Positions 1 through 7,355 of a DNA stretch of 49,021 nucleotides are shown here, piece by piece. The DNA comes from Paracoccaceae bacterium (GTDB taxonomy: Bacteria; Pseudomonadota; Alphaproteobacteria; Rhodobacterales; Rhodobacteraceae): contig CANHLE010000015.1 of assembly GCA_947461435.1 (NCBI GenBank), positions 1 through 49,021 on the forward strand. The letters run 5' to 3'. A program made the position numbers and the translations under genes. The first letter of the stretch is position 1; each line of letters starts with the position of its first letter. The notes under the pieces were generated by a model, which did no database searches, was not told the DNA's origin, and saw nothing but the letters and a program-made list of their open reading frames with translations.

Positions 1-1341
1 AGCGCCGATGAAGGGATTGCGATTGGCAAGATGTTCCGGGATTCGGGGCTGGTCGATTTCTTGAACATCATCAAGGGGCGGATATTTACAGATGCCGCCA
101 TGACCGACGTCATTCCGATTCATGGCATGAAATCTGCGCCGCATCTTGATTTCGCCGGGCGGGTGCGCGCCGAGGTGGGTCTGCCGACATTCCATGCGGC
201 GCGAATCCCGGATGTGGCCACGGCGCGGCATGCGATTGCGACCGGGCAGTTGGATATGGTCGGGATGACGCGCGCGCACATGGCCGACCCCCATATCGTG
301 CAAAAAATCATCGAGGGGCGCGAGGAAGACATTCGGCCCTGCGTTGGGGCCACCTATTGTCTGGACCGGATCTATCAGGGCGGAATGGCCTTGTGCATTC
401 ACAACCCCTCTACCGGGCGCGAGGCAGAAATGCCCCATGCCATTGCACCTGCCGCGATAGCCAAGCGGGTGGTGGTGGTTGGCGCAGGTCCGGCCGGATT
501 GGAAGCTGCGCGCGTGGCGGCCGAACGCGGCCATCATGTGACGGTTTTTGAGGCCGCAGATTCGCCCGGGGGGCAGATTGGACTGATTGCGCGCAGCAAG
601 CGGCGGGCCGAGTTGATCGGGATTGTGGATTGGCGGATGGCACAGGCGGCGGCGCGCGGGGTGGAGTTTCGGTTCAACACTTGGGCCGAGGTGGATGACG
701 TGCTGGCCCTGACACCGGACGTTGTGGTGATTGCCACCGGCGGGTTGCCACAAAAGGATATCTTGAAATTTGGCAATGATCTGACGGTTTCGGCCTGGGA
801 TATCTTGTCGGGTGATGTGAAACCCGGGGCAAACGTTCTGTTGTATGATGACGCAGGCGATCACACCGCCATGCAAGCGGCGCAGATGATTGCCGAGGCG
901 GGAGCGCATGTGGAGGTGATGACGCCGGACCGCAGTTTTGCGCCCGAAGTGATGGCCATGAATCTGGTGCCCTATATGCGCGCTTTGCAGGACAAGGATG
1001 TAACCTTTACGGTCACCTACCGATTGACCGGGGTGGAGCGGGAGGGCAACCAGATCAAGGCCACGATCGATTCTGATTATATGACTCTGGGCAAAGTCGC
1101 CCGTTACGATCAAGTCGTCGTCAACCACGGAACGCAGCCAATTTCGGATCTGTATTTCGCGTTGAAACCACTGTCGGTGAACCGGGGTGCCGTGGATTAC
1201 GATGCGATGATCGATCTGAGGGCGCAAACCCTCGCAGGCGGGCCAGAGGGGTTTCAGCTTTTCCGCATCGGCGATGCAGTAGAGGCCCGGAATATCCACG
1301 CCGCGATCTATGATGCGCTGCGGCTTGTGTCGGTGATCTGA
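1..1341 (+). CDS. Fe-S/FAD oxidoreductase of the Old Yellow Enzyme / dienoyl-CoA reductase type (3' part only)
   Basis: The frame is open from base 1, so the start lies outside the window; about 446 C-terminal residues are visible. They cover the end of an FMN-binding TIM barrel (DMVGMTRAHMADPHIV near base 255), a cysteine cluster (RPCVGATYC then GGMALC, bases 334-396) and a dinucleotide-binding Rossmann domain (VVVVGAGPAGLEAAR, bases 469-513) followed by an NAD(P)-type half. This is the architecture of 2,4-dienoyl-CoA reductase, trimethylamine dehydrogenase and N-methylproline (stachydrine) demethylase. The cluster shows Cys-x5-Cys-x11-Cys, with Ala where the usual second Cys would be, which argues against plain dienoyl-CoA reductase. 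A demethylase of N-methylated osmolytes is possible, but the substrate is inference. Confidence 0.85.
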   Translation, partial: SADEGIAIGKMFRDSGLVDFLNIIKGRIFTDAAMTDVIPIHGMKSAPHLDFAGRVRAEVGLPTFHAARIPDVATARHAIATGQLDMVGMTRAHMADPHIVQKIIEGREEDIRPCVGATYCLDRIYQGGMALCIHNPSTGREAEMPHAIAPAAIAKRVVVVGAGPAGLEAARVAAERGHHVTVFEAADSPGGQIGLIARSKRRAELIGIVDWRMAQAAARGVEFRFNTWAEVDDVLALTPDVVVIATGGLPQKDILKFGNDLTVSAWDILSGDVKPGANVLLYDDAGDHTAMQAAQMIAEAGAHVEVMTPDRSFAPEVMAMNLVPYMRALQDKDVTFTVTYRLTGVEREGNQIKATIDSDYMTLGKVARYDQVVVNHGTQPISDLYFALKPLSVNRGAVDYDAMIDLRAQTLAGGPEGFQLFRIGDAVEARNIHAAIYDALRLVSVI

Positions 1342-1397
1342 GGGCACGCACTGGCCCCTATTCTTCGGCGGGGGGCGTTTGGCCGGCTTGGACAAGC

Positions 1398-1820
1398 CTA
1401 AAGGGGCATAACCATCTCTTGATGGGGAATTCCGGCATCGTCAAACTCGGGGCCGACGGGGGAAAAGCCCAGCGCCGCGTAGAACCCCAAGGCATGGGTT
1501 TGGGCGCCGAGCGTGACATTGTGGATACCGGGCAGGCTGCGGGCGATCTGAACGGCGGCGCGGATCAGGGCGGCGCCGTGGCCTCGGCCGCGCGCAGACT
1601 TGATCACGCAGACGCGGCCGATCTTGACATAGTCATGACCCAAGATCAGGCGGGCAGAGCCCAGCGGTGTTTCACCTAAGCTGAGAAGCAGGTGAATGGC
1701 GGCATCATCTTCGTCGTCAATCTCATCTGCTTCGGACACGCCCTGTTCGTCGATGAAGACAGCCCGGCGCAGAGCGCGGCACAGAGGGATATCACGGGTT
1801 TGGCGGATCACGGCGGTCAT
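1398..1820 (-). CDS. GNAT family N-acetyltransferase
   Basis: A 140-residue protein with the GNAT fold: an N-terminal segment [15 protein letters not shown] as in the ElaA/YjcF-like group, a central strand GSARLIL, the acetyl-CoA-binding segment [18 protein letters not shown] near residues 92-109, and the closing strand [16 protein letters not shown] typical of the family. It would move an acetyl group from acetyl-CoA to an amine, but the substrate cannot be read from sequence. Its ATG overlaps the dapE stop (ATGA, bases 1817-1820), so it is almost certainly translated by coupling from the dapE transcript. Confidence 0.85.
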   Translation of the reverse strand: MTAVIRQTRDIPLCRALRRAVFIDEQGVSEADEIDDEDDAAIHLLLSLGETPLGSARLILGHDYVKIGRVCVIKSARGRGHGAALIRAAVQIARSLPGIHNVTLGAQTHALGFYAALGFSPVGPEFDDAGIPHQEMVMPL

Positions 1821-2971
1821 GCGAAGTAGTCACGCAAGATGCGGGCGTAGATCGATTTCAGCTGACCGATTTGGGCAACTTCGACCCGCTCGTCAACCTG
1901 ATGCATGGTTTTTCCCACAAGGCCAAATTCAACCACGGGGCAATGATCCTTGACAAAGCGCGCGTCGGAGGTGCCGCCCGAGGTGCTCATCTCGGGCTGG
2001 CGGCCGGTTTCGGCCTGAACCGCGCGGGCGACAAGCGCCGACCAATCGCCGGGCGGCGTAAGAAAGCTTTCGCCCGAAATCTGAAGGCGCAGGTCAATCT
2101 GAACACCCGTTTGTGCGGTAACGACCTGAGCGTGCCCGCGTAGCCAATCGGACAAGGATTGCCCGGTGTGCAGATCATTATACCGGATGTTGACCGTGGC
2201 CGTACCCTTGGCCGGAATCACGTTGGTGGCCGGATTGCCGCAATCGATGGTGGTGATCGCAAGCGTAGACGCATCGAAATGCGCCGTGCCCTGATCAAGC
2301 GGCTTGGAATCAAGACGCGCCAATAATTGAACCAAGGCGGTCATGGGGTTTTTTGCGCGATGCGGATAGGCGGAATGGCCCTGAACCCCTGTTGCCGTGA
2401 ACCAGCAGGTCATGGACCCGCGGCGACCAATCTTCATCATCTCGCCCATGACATTGGGTGATGTCGGTTCACCCACCAGGCAATGGCTCATCCGTTCGGC
2501 GTTTTGCGACATCCAATCCAACAGCGCGACCGTGCCGTCGGTAGCATCGCCCTCTTCGTCACCGGTGATGGTCAAGATCACCGCGCCATCGGGCGGCGTG
2601 TCACGTACAAAATCAATGGCGGCTGCCACAAAGGCGGCTACGCCGGATTTCATATCGGTGGCGCCGCGACCATACATGAACCCATCGACAATGGCCGCGC
2701 CAAAGGGATCTTGAGTCCAGGCGGCGGAATCGCCAACGGGGACCACATCGGTGTGACCGTTGAACCCAAGACTGCGGTTTGCCCCCCGATTTCCCCAGCG
2801 GGCAAAAAGATTGGCTGTGCCATTGCGGTCGACCCGGGTGCACGTGAAGCCTGCGCCCGACAAGGTGGCATCCAATAGCTGGAGCGCACCGCCTTCGGTG
2901 GGTGTCACCGACGCGCAGCGGATCAGGGCGGCGGTCAAGGCGACCGGATCAACAGGAGAGGGGGCGGCCAT
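1817..2971 (-). CDS. dapE: Succinyl-diaminopimelate desuccinylase
   Basis: A 384-residue M20-family metallohydrolase that removes succinate from N-succinyl-LL-2,6-diaminopimelate in the lysine/meso-DAP pathway, feeding cell-wall synthesis. Visible motifs are [12 protein letters not shown] (first metal His and catalytic Asp), [14 protein letters not shown] (bridging Asp), [12 protein letters not shown] (catalytic Glu pair), the dimerisation-lid region [14 protein letters not shown] and a C-terminal metal His ([12 protein letters not shown]). Length matches the family. An AAGG sits 6 nt before the ATG. The next gene down, a GNAT acetyltransferase, starts inside its stop codon. Confidence 0.96.
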   Translation of the reverse strand: MAAPSPVDPVALTAALIRCASVTPTEGGALQLLDATLSGAGFTCTRVDRNGTANLFARWGNRGANRSLGFNGHTDVVPVGDSAAWTQDPFGAAIVDGFMYGRGATDMKSGVAAFVAAAIDFVRDTPPDGAVILTITGDEEGDATDGTVALLDWMSQNAERMSHCLVGEPTSPNVMGEMMKIGRRGSMTCWFTATGVQGHSAYPHRAKNPMTALVQLLARLDSKPLDQGTAHFDASTLAITTIDCGNPATNVIPAKGTATVNIRYNDLHTGQSLSDWLRGHAQVVTAQTGVQIDLRLQISGESFLTPPGDWSALVARAVQAETGRQPEMSTSGGTSDARFVKDHCPVVEFGLVGKTMHQVDERVEVAQIGQLKSIYARILRDYFA

Positions 2972-3087
2972 AGGGTACCTTTTTGCTGAACGTGGCCCAA
3001 GACCTAGCCAATGCGGCCGCCTGCTTCAACCGCCTTGCAGGACGGATGACAAGGCCAATGGAAAAAGTTAAAGATCGACACAACAGG

Positions 3088-3115
3088 TTGGGGCCGAAAT
3101 GGCCCATGATACAAT
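3088..3115 (+). promoter_or_regulatory. Possible sigma70-type promoter of the Hint-domain gene
   Basis: TTGGGG (3088-3093), a 16-nt spacer and TACAAT (3110-3115) lie 40 nt before the proposed GTG start. The -10 is a good match and the -35 is weak. Prediction by eye only. Confidence 0.35.
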
Positions 3116-3155
3116 AGGCATTTTGAAGACCCCATGATTGTTGCGGAGTATGTTT

Positions 3156-4160
3156 GTGAGCGACTGGTTGATCCTATCTGACACACCGCTGGGACGGCCC
3201 CGAAACGAGGCCGAGGCTGAATTGGGCTTGGGCCTGTTTGCGGTGGAGTTTCACCTGCCTTTGGCCGAACCTACTGTGCTGTTGGATTATCGCAGTTCTG
3301 CCGGTGCAGAGATGACGTTTTCGGTTCTGTATGATCCCAAGGCCGGAATTTCCGTCTTGCAGCGTCAAGGCGGGCAACCACGGCGCTTTGTGTTGCCGGG
3401 GCCCCTGCCCTATGCGTCAGGGGTGGCGCGGCTGACCTTGCATTTCGACGCATCGGACCGTGGTGTCTGGCTGATCCGGCTGGAACTGCCGGGGGTGGCG
3501 GCTGTTCTGGATGCGTCGGGCGAGGGCTGTTTACCATTTGATCTGAACGCGTTCGACCGGTTGTGCGCGCAGGTGGGCGGCGCGCAATGGCACGGGTCTG
3601 TTCTGTGGTTCGGCATATCGAAAGGTCGCACAATGCCGCCGCGGCGATCATGGATCGGGCGAAATACCCCTGTGACGACTGTGCGCGGCCCCGTCTTTGC
3701 CGAGGCCCTACGCGCCGGGGATTTGGTTCAGGTTCTGGATCACGGGTTTGCGGCACTGGAGTTTGTCGGCCGCATCGAAGTGCCAAGCCGGGGGTCTTAT
3801 GCACCCGTCTTGTTGCGCACCCCATTCTTTGGGGCGACCCGCGATTTGCTGATATCCGCCGACCAGATGGTTTTGGTTGGCGGTGTATCGGTGGAATATG
3901 TCTGCGGCGTTGAAGAGGTGTTGATCCAATCAGCGGTGATGGTGAATGGTCGGACAGCGATGTTGGAAAATCGGCGCGCCTCGACCATCGGGATGACGCT
4001 GGATTTCGGGAAACCTGTCATCCTGCCGACAGATGGTGTTGGGTTGCTGATCCCGTCGGCGGGGTCTGGGCGGCCTGCCCCGCGGCGTGTCCTGGAAGAC
4101 TTCGAGGCGCATCCCCTTTTGCCGATCATTGGGGCGGGATCCGTGCGCGTGCGGGCCTGA
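3156..4160 (+). CDS. Degenerate Hint-domain protein
   Basis: A 334-residue protein. The N-terminal half is beta-rich and unassigned; the C-terminal half (from about residue 165) follows the Hedgehog/intein (Hint_2) pattern seen in many Rhodobacterales proteins: TPVTTVRGPVFAEALRAGDLV, LDHGFAALEFVGR, APVLLRTP, RDLLISADQMVLV, VNGRTAMLEN. The usual first cysteine (CF-PGT) is replaced by Asn-Thr and the usual SPQHRVLV reads SADQMVLV, so two splicing-type catalytic residues appear to be absent. I chose GTG 3156 because GGAG (3145-3148) is 7 nt upstream; ATG 3150 and TTG 3138 are in-frame alternatives. Function unknown. Its stop abuts the stop of the opposite gene in a TGATCA palindrome. Confidence 0.75.
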   Translation: MSDWLILSDTPLGRPRNEAEAELGLGLFAVEFHLPLAEPTVLLDYRSSAGAEMTFSVLYDPKAGISVLQRQGGQPRRFVLPGPLPYASGVARLTLHFDASDRGVWLIRLELPGVAAVLDASGEGCLPFDLNAFDRLCAQVGGAQWHGSVLWFGISKGRTMPPRRSWIGRNTPVTTVRGPVFAEALRAGDLVQVLDHGFAALEFVGRIEVPSRGSYAPVLLRTPFFGATRDLLISADQMVLVGGVSVEYVCGVEEVLIQSAVMVNGRTAMLENRRASTIGMTLDFGKPVILPTDGVGLLIPSAGSGRPAPRRVLEDFEAHPLLPIIGAGSVRVRA

Positions 4161-4505
4161 TCAGTCGAAAAAGGGTGTCATCTGGGCCACGATGACCGAA
4201 TTCTGATCCAGCGCCATTTGCATAAGCTTGCGCTCTTCTTCGTCAATCTCATCCCCGGCTTTGATCCGTTCCTCCAAGGTGCCATAGCCCGAAACGTCCA
4301 GCGGGTTCAGCCCTGCCTCTTTCAGGATGGCAACAGTTTCGCGGACCGCTTCGGCCTCGTCGACGCCGGAGGCATAGCAGACAAGTCCTGCGCCCGTGGC
4401 TTTTGGGGGCAACTCGTCGCCCGCCTTTCGGCCAACCTCCACAGCTAAGGTATAAACCTTTTGCGGGCGTTTTTCCTTCTTTGGCTTGTCATCGTCGTCC
4501 GTCAT
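4161..4505 (-). CDS. Small acidic conserved hypothetical protein
   Basis: A 114-residue protein that opens with a charged tail (MTDDDDKPKKEKRPQK) and continues as an alpha/beta domain without a motif I recognise; LVCYASGVDEAEAVRETVAILKEAGLNPLDVSGYG looks like a strand-helix-strand unit. The frame stays open well upstream, but the region before 4505 is antisense-like shadow of the Smr gene, and the acidic start 14 nt after the smr stop fits operon spacing. It is the last gene of the timA-mltA-smr run, so it is probably co-transcribed. No signal peptide or membrane segment. Function unknown. Confidence 0.7.
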   Translation of the reverse strand: MTDDDDKPKKEKRPQKVYTLAVEVGRKAGDELPPKATGAGLVCYASGVDEAEAVRETVAILKEAGLNPLDVSGYGTLEERIKAGDEIDEEERKLMQMALDQNSVIVAQMTPFFD

Positions 4506-4519
4506 GCGCCCGACCTTTG

Positions 4520-5110
4520 TTATTTGCGGCGAAGATATACGTAATAGGCCCCGGAACCGCCGTGACGCAAGTGCGCCTCGGTCAGTTGTTGAACGACAGG
4601 GGCCAAAGGTGGAAGCCGCAGCCAATGCGGCAACTGATGGCGCAACGCGCCGATGCGTTGCGGGATTGCACCGTTGTCGTGCGTGGCCTTGCCTTTCCCA
4701 GTGATCACGAGAACCAGACGCAAGCCGCTGGCACGTGCGGTCAGGATAAAGCTGATCAGCTCGGCATGGGCTTCGGACAGGGTCATGCCATGCAGATCCA
4801 ACCGCGCCTCGGGCAAGATCTTGCCTTTGGTCATCCGCATGTGGGTCTTGGCATCCATATTCAAGGGTTGGCTGGCCAAGACCTCTGGCAAAGTTTTGGG
4901 ATGATCCAACCGCGGGTGCGCGCGCGGCGCTTTTTCGCCCAGCGAAAACGCATCGATCCGGGCGGGGACAGGTGGAACTTTGTGCGTCAGGGGCAAAGCC
5001 TCTGGCGTGCTTTCGGCGATAAAGGCCTTGCGGCCAGAGATCGGCTTGGCGGTTTTGGCAACAGCTTCCCACAGTTGCCGTTCTTCAGGTTTCAGATGGC
5101 GCCGACGCAT
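4520..5110 (-). CDS. Smr-domain protein (MutS2 C-terminal-like endonuclease domain)
   Basis: A 196-residue protein. The N-terminal half is a charged linker (MRRRHLKPEERQLWEAV) and the C-terminal half is an Smr domain with LDLHGMTLSEAHAEL (the signature LDLHG), VLVITGKGK and a closing GGSGAYYVYLRR. Smr domains nick or bind nucleic acids; free-standing ones in Proteobacteria resemble YdaL/SmrA/SmrB. ATG 5110 is placed 1 nt after the mltA stop (TGA-C-ATG); an earlier start would run into mltA. The partner in the cell is not evident from context. Confidence 0.88.
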   Translation of the reverse strand: MRRRHLKPEERQLWEAVAKTAKPISGRKAFIAESTPEALPLTHKVPPVPARIDAFSLGEKAPRAHPRLDHPKTLPEVLASQPLNMDAKTHMRMTKGKILPEARLDLHGMTLSEAHAELISFILTARASGLRLVLVITGKGKATHDNGAIPQRIGALRHQLPHWLRLPPLAPVVQQLTEAHLRHGGSGAYYVYLRRK

Positions 5111-5111
5111 G

Positions 5112-6158
5112 TCAAAAGCTTTCCGGCGCGGCCATCGCATAGGCCCGATCGATGGGCAAAAGCACAAGCATCCGTCCGCCATCGCGGATATTGCCTGCCT
5201 TACGTCCGGCCTCTTGGCCTGTTCCAAAAAAGATATCCGCGCGCTGGGCCCCCTTGATGGCCCCACCCGTATCTTGGGCCACCATCAATCGCCACATCGG
5301 ATCTACGCCGTCTTTTTCCAACCACACAGGTGCGCCCAGCGGCACAAAATCCGGATCGATGGCCAGACTGCGCAGCGTAGAGATAGATCGCCCCATGGCG
5401 CCAATCGGGCCTGCTTCGGGTGGCAGGTCATTGAGTTTGCGGAAAAAAACATAAGACGGATTCACGTTCAGCAAAGGCCCTGCCATTTGCGGGTTGCGCC
5501 GGATATAGGCGCGGATCGCCTCAGCAGAGACCTGATCTGATCGCATGATGCCGCGTTCGACCAAGGCATCGCCCAGCGATCGATAGGCATGGCCGTTGCG
5601 CCCGGCATAGCCCAGACGCACAACAGACCCGTCTTGAAGGCGAATGCGGCCCGATCCTTGAATTTGCATGAAGAACAGATCAACCGGGTCGTCGAGCCAC
5701 GCAATTTCAAGGCCACGGCCGCGCAAGATGCCGCGTTCGATCGTGGCGCGATCATGCCATTGCATGCCATCCTTCAACTCGGGTGGGCGGCGGTAGACGG
5801 GCCAAGAATAGCGCGACGTGCGGGTTTTGGAGCCGCTCAATTCCGGTTCAAAATATCCGGTAAACAAGGCCGGGGGCGTGCCAAACTGAACCGGGCGAAA
5901 GAACAGCTCAAAAAACGCCTTTGACGCGGCTTCGCTGACCACGGCCTCTTGGGCGAGCGCACATATCGGCTTCCAGTCTGGACCGCGCAGCAGATCGCAG
6001 GTGACCAAAAAACTTTGCAAGGCCGCCTGATGGTCATCTGCTTCCCAACCTTGAAGATCGGCGAAAGTCAGAAGTTTGGCTTCAGCCTGGGTTTGCGATG
6101 CCATCACCGCCAACCCAAGCCCCAACACTGCCCCTGCAAAGCGCCCGATGGACCGCAT
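5112..6158 (-). CDS. mltA: Membrane-bound lytic murein transglycosylase A
   Basis: A 348-residue protein with a signal peptide (MRSIGRFAGAVLGLGLAVMASQTQA, cleavage near residue 25) and no lipobox cysteine, so it is probably periplasmic rather than a lipoprotein as in E. coli. The MltA barrel is marked by LFTGYFEPELSGS, DPVDLFFMQIQGSGRI and GYAGRNGHAYRSLG. The 3D domain is marked by MVAQDTGGAIKGAQRADIFFGTG, with the Asp of DTGGAI as the expected catalytic acid. It cleaves the MurNAc-GlcNAc bond with formation of 1,6-anhydroMurNAc during wall turnover. It lies 8 nt after timA and 1 nt before smr. Confidence 0.95.
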   Translation of the reverse strand: MRSIGRFAGAVLGLGLAVMASQTQAEAKLLTFADLQGWEADDHQAALQSFLVTCDLLRGPDWKPICALAQEAVVSEAASKAFFELFFRPVQFGTPPALFTGYFEPELSGSKTRTSRYSWPVYRRPPELKDGMQWHDRATIERGILRGRGLEIAWLDDPVDLFFMQIQGSGRIRLQDGSVVRLGYAGRNGHAYRSLGDALVERGIMRSDQVSAEAIRAYIRRNPQMAGPLLNVNPSYVFFRKLNDLPPEAGPIGAMGRSISTLRSLAIDPDFVPLGAPVWLEKDGVDPMWRLMVAQDTGGAIKGAQRADIFFGTGQEAGRKAGNIRDGGRMLVLLPIDRAYAMAAPESF

Positions 6159-6166
6159 GGCAAAGG

Positions 6167-6823
6167 TCAGTCCCCGGTTGCGGACAGCTGCCAGTTCGGG
6201 TCAGCGGCGCCGATCTGACGTTCAAAAGTCCAGATGTCGCGTTGTCGCTTGATGGCCGTCGGGCTGCCTTCAACGATATCTCCGGCCTTGTTGCGGACAA
6301 CGACGGTCAGTTCACCCATAAAGCGCAGGGTCAGTTCGGCAAATTTGGTGACCGGGTCAAAGCGGGCTTCTTCGATCACCATCTCACGGATGCCAGAGAA
6401 CTTTGATTCCAAAGTAATGCCTTTGGTCTCGCGGTCGGCAATGGCTGTGCCAAAACTCTCTTCGACTTCGTCCGTCAGGAAGGGACGGATGCTGTCAAGA
6501 TCGCCATTCTGAAAGGCCATCAAGATCATTTCATAGGCGCCGCGTGCGCCCCCCAAAAAGCCGTTGACTGAAAAATCAGGTTCAATCTGCTTGATCTGCG
6601 CCAGGGCCAGCGCCGAAGAAGAGCCTTCGGGAACATGATCTGTGATGTCTGGGTCAGACGCGCCCGAACGGGGCGGCGTTTCAACCAGACGCGGACGCAT
6701 CTGATCGCTTGGCACGGGCGGCTTTTCAAAACCGTCGCGCGTGCCCAGAACAGAGCGCAGCTTTAGGATCAGAAAAATAGCAATCCCGGCAAGGACAAGG
6801 AGTTGCAGGATAGAGGAACTCAT
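6167..6823 (-). CDS. timA: Tim44/TimA-family membrane-anchored protein
   Basis: A 218-residue protein. The first 20 residues (SSSILQLLVLAGIAIFLILKL) form one membrane helix, followed by a polar linker rich in Pro and Ser and a Tim44-like domain from about residue 75 to the end (GGARGAYEMILMAFQNGDL, FAELTLRFMGELTVVVRN, DIWTFERQIGAADPNWQLSATG). Bacterial Tim44-like proteins are thought to be ancestral to the mitochondrial import factor; their bacterial role is not settled. ATG 6823 was chosen because GAGG lies 6 nt upstream and the membrane helix follows at once; an earlier in-frame start lacks both. First gene of a leftward run with mltA and smr. Confidence 0.88.
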   Translation of the reverse strand: MSSSILQLLVLAGIAIFLILKLRSVLGTRDGFEKPPVPSDQMRPRLVETPPRSGASDPDITDHVPEGSSSALALAQIKQIEPDFSVNGFLGGARGAYEMILMAFQNGDLDSIRPFLTDEVEESFGTAIADRETKGITLESKFSGIREMVIEEARFDPVTKFAELTLRFMGELTVVVRNKAGDIVEGSPTAIKRQRDIWTFERQIGAADPNWQLSATGD

Positions 6824-6950
6824 GCGCAACCTCGGTGAGGGTAGGACGTTGTTCGTCCTATGTAGGTGCTGGCAGGGCACAAGTCCACCTTAGGGCGCAT
6901 AACAAATACCTCAACTCGCAGTTCTGGCCATAATCTGCATTTTGCGGGGC

Positions 6951-6979
6951 TTGACTTGGCCTTCGGTGGAACATAGGAC
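6951..6979 (+). promoter_or_regulatory. Probable promoter of the tRNA-Thr gene
   Basis: TTGACT (6951-6956), a 17-nt spacer and TAGGAC (6974-6979) end 16 nt before the first base of the tRNA. The -35 is strong and the -10 weak, a pattern repeated before rho (15496-15524). Confidence 0.45.
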
Positions 6980-6995
6980 GACCGCACCAGAAAGT

Positions 6996-7071
6996 GCCGC
7001 TGTAGCTCAGCTGGTAGAGCACGTCATTCGTAATGATGGGGTCGGGAGTTCGAGTCTCTTCAGCGGCACCA
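6996..7071 (+). tRNA. tRNA-Thr (anticodon CGU)
   Basis: A 76-nt type I cloverleaf with encoded CCA. Acceptor stem GCCGCTG (6996-7002) pairs with CAGCGGC (7061-7067); D-stem GCTC/GAGC (7005-7008, 7017-7020); anticodon stem CGTCA/TGATG (7022-7026, 7034-7038) with loop TTCGTAA and anticodon CGT at 7029-7031; T-arm GGGAG-TTCGAGT-CTCTT; discriminator A7068; CCA 7069-7071. It reads ACG codons. Confidence 0.96.
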
Positions 7072-7100
7072 CTTGGTCATCCAAAATGATCGGACGAGAT

Positions 7101-7132
7101 CCAAAGAACCCTGTCTCGCTGGGGGTTTTCTG
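7101..7132 (+). terminator. Possible terminator after tRNA-Thr
   Basis: An imperfect stem, CCAAAGAACCC (7101-7111) against GGGTTTTCTGG (7122-7132), 30 nt after the tRNA, with a T-run in the 3' arm. No clear T-tract follows, so the call is weak. Confidence 0.35.
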
Positions 7133-7330
7133 GATAAATATGTCCAGCATTGCGCGGGCTTGATCAGGTAATGTGTCCAATATCGGGTACGCTCAGGGCG
7201 CAGGGCACACCCACCCCTTAGGGAGTTCCGACATATGGCGCGGGCTGATGCCAAGATTTGCAATCTGACAACCAAAATCACAGACAAAGAAAATTTGGAA
7301 TTCGTCGGCCAATTCTGACGGCCGGGCGTT

Positions 7331-7355
7331 GGCCGCCGCCTATTCGGCGGCGGTC
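7331..7355 (-). other. Strong stem-loop spanning the RND stop codon
   Basis: A 10-bp inverted repeat, GGCCGCCGCC (7331-7340) and GGCGGCGGTC (7346-7355, one G-T pair), with loop TATTC that holds part of the TAG stop of the efflux gene. No T-run follows on either strand, so it is not a classic intrinsic terminator; it may protect the 3' end of the mRNA. Confidence 0.5.

Noticed and set aside
4506-5072. Upstream extension of the 114-residue hypothetical protein
   Set aside because: The extension overlaps the Smr gene in another frame, is rich in Arg, Pro and Ser, and has no recognisable similarity; the acidic start at 4505 is better placed.
7049-7071. tRNA-Thr 3' end as an attachment site of an integrated element
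   Set aside because: No second copy of the tRNA 3' end was seen around the efflux operon and there is no integrase gene in the window.
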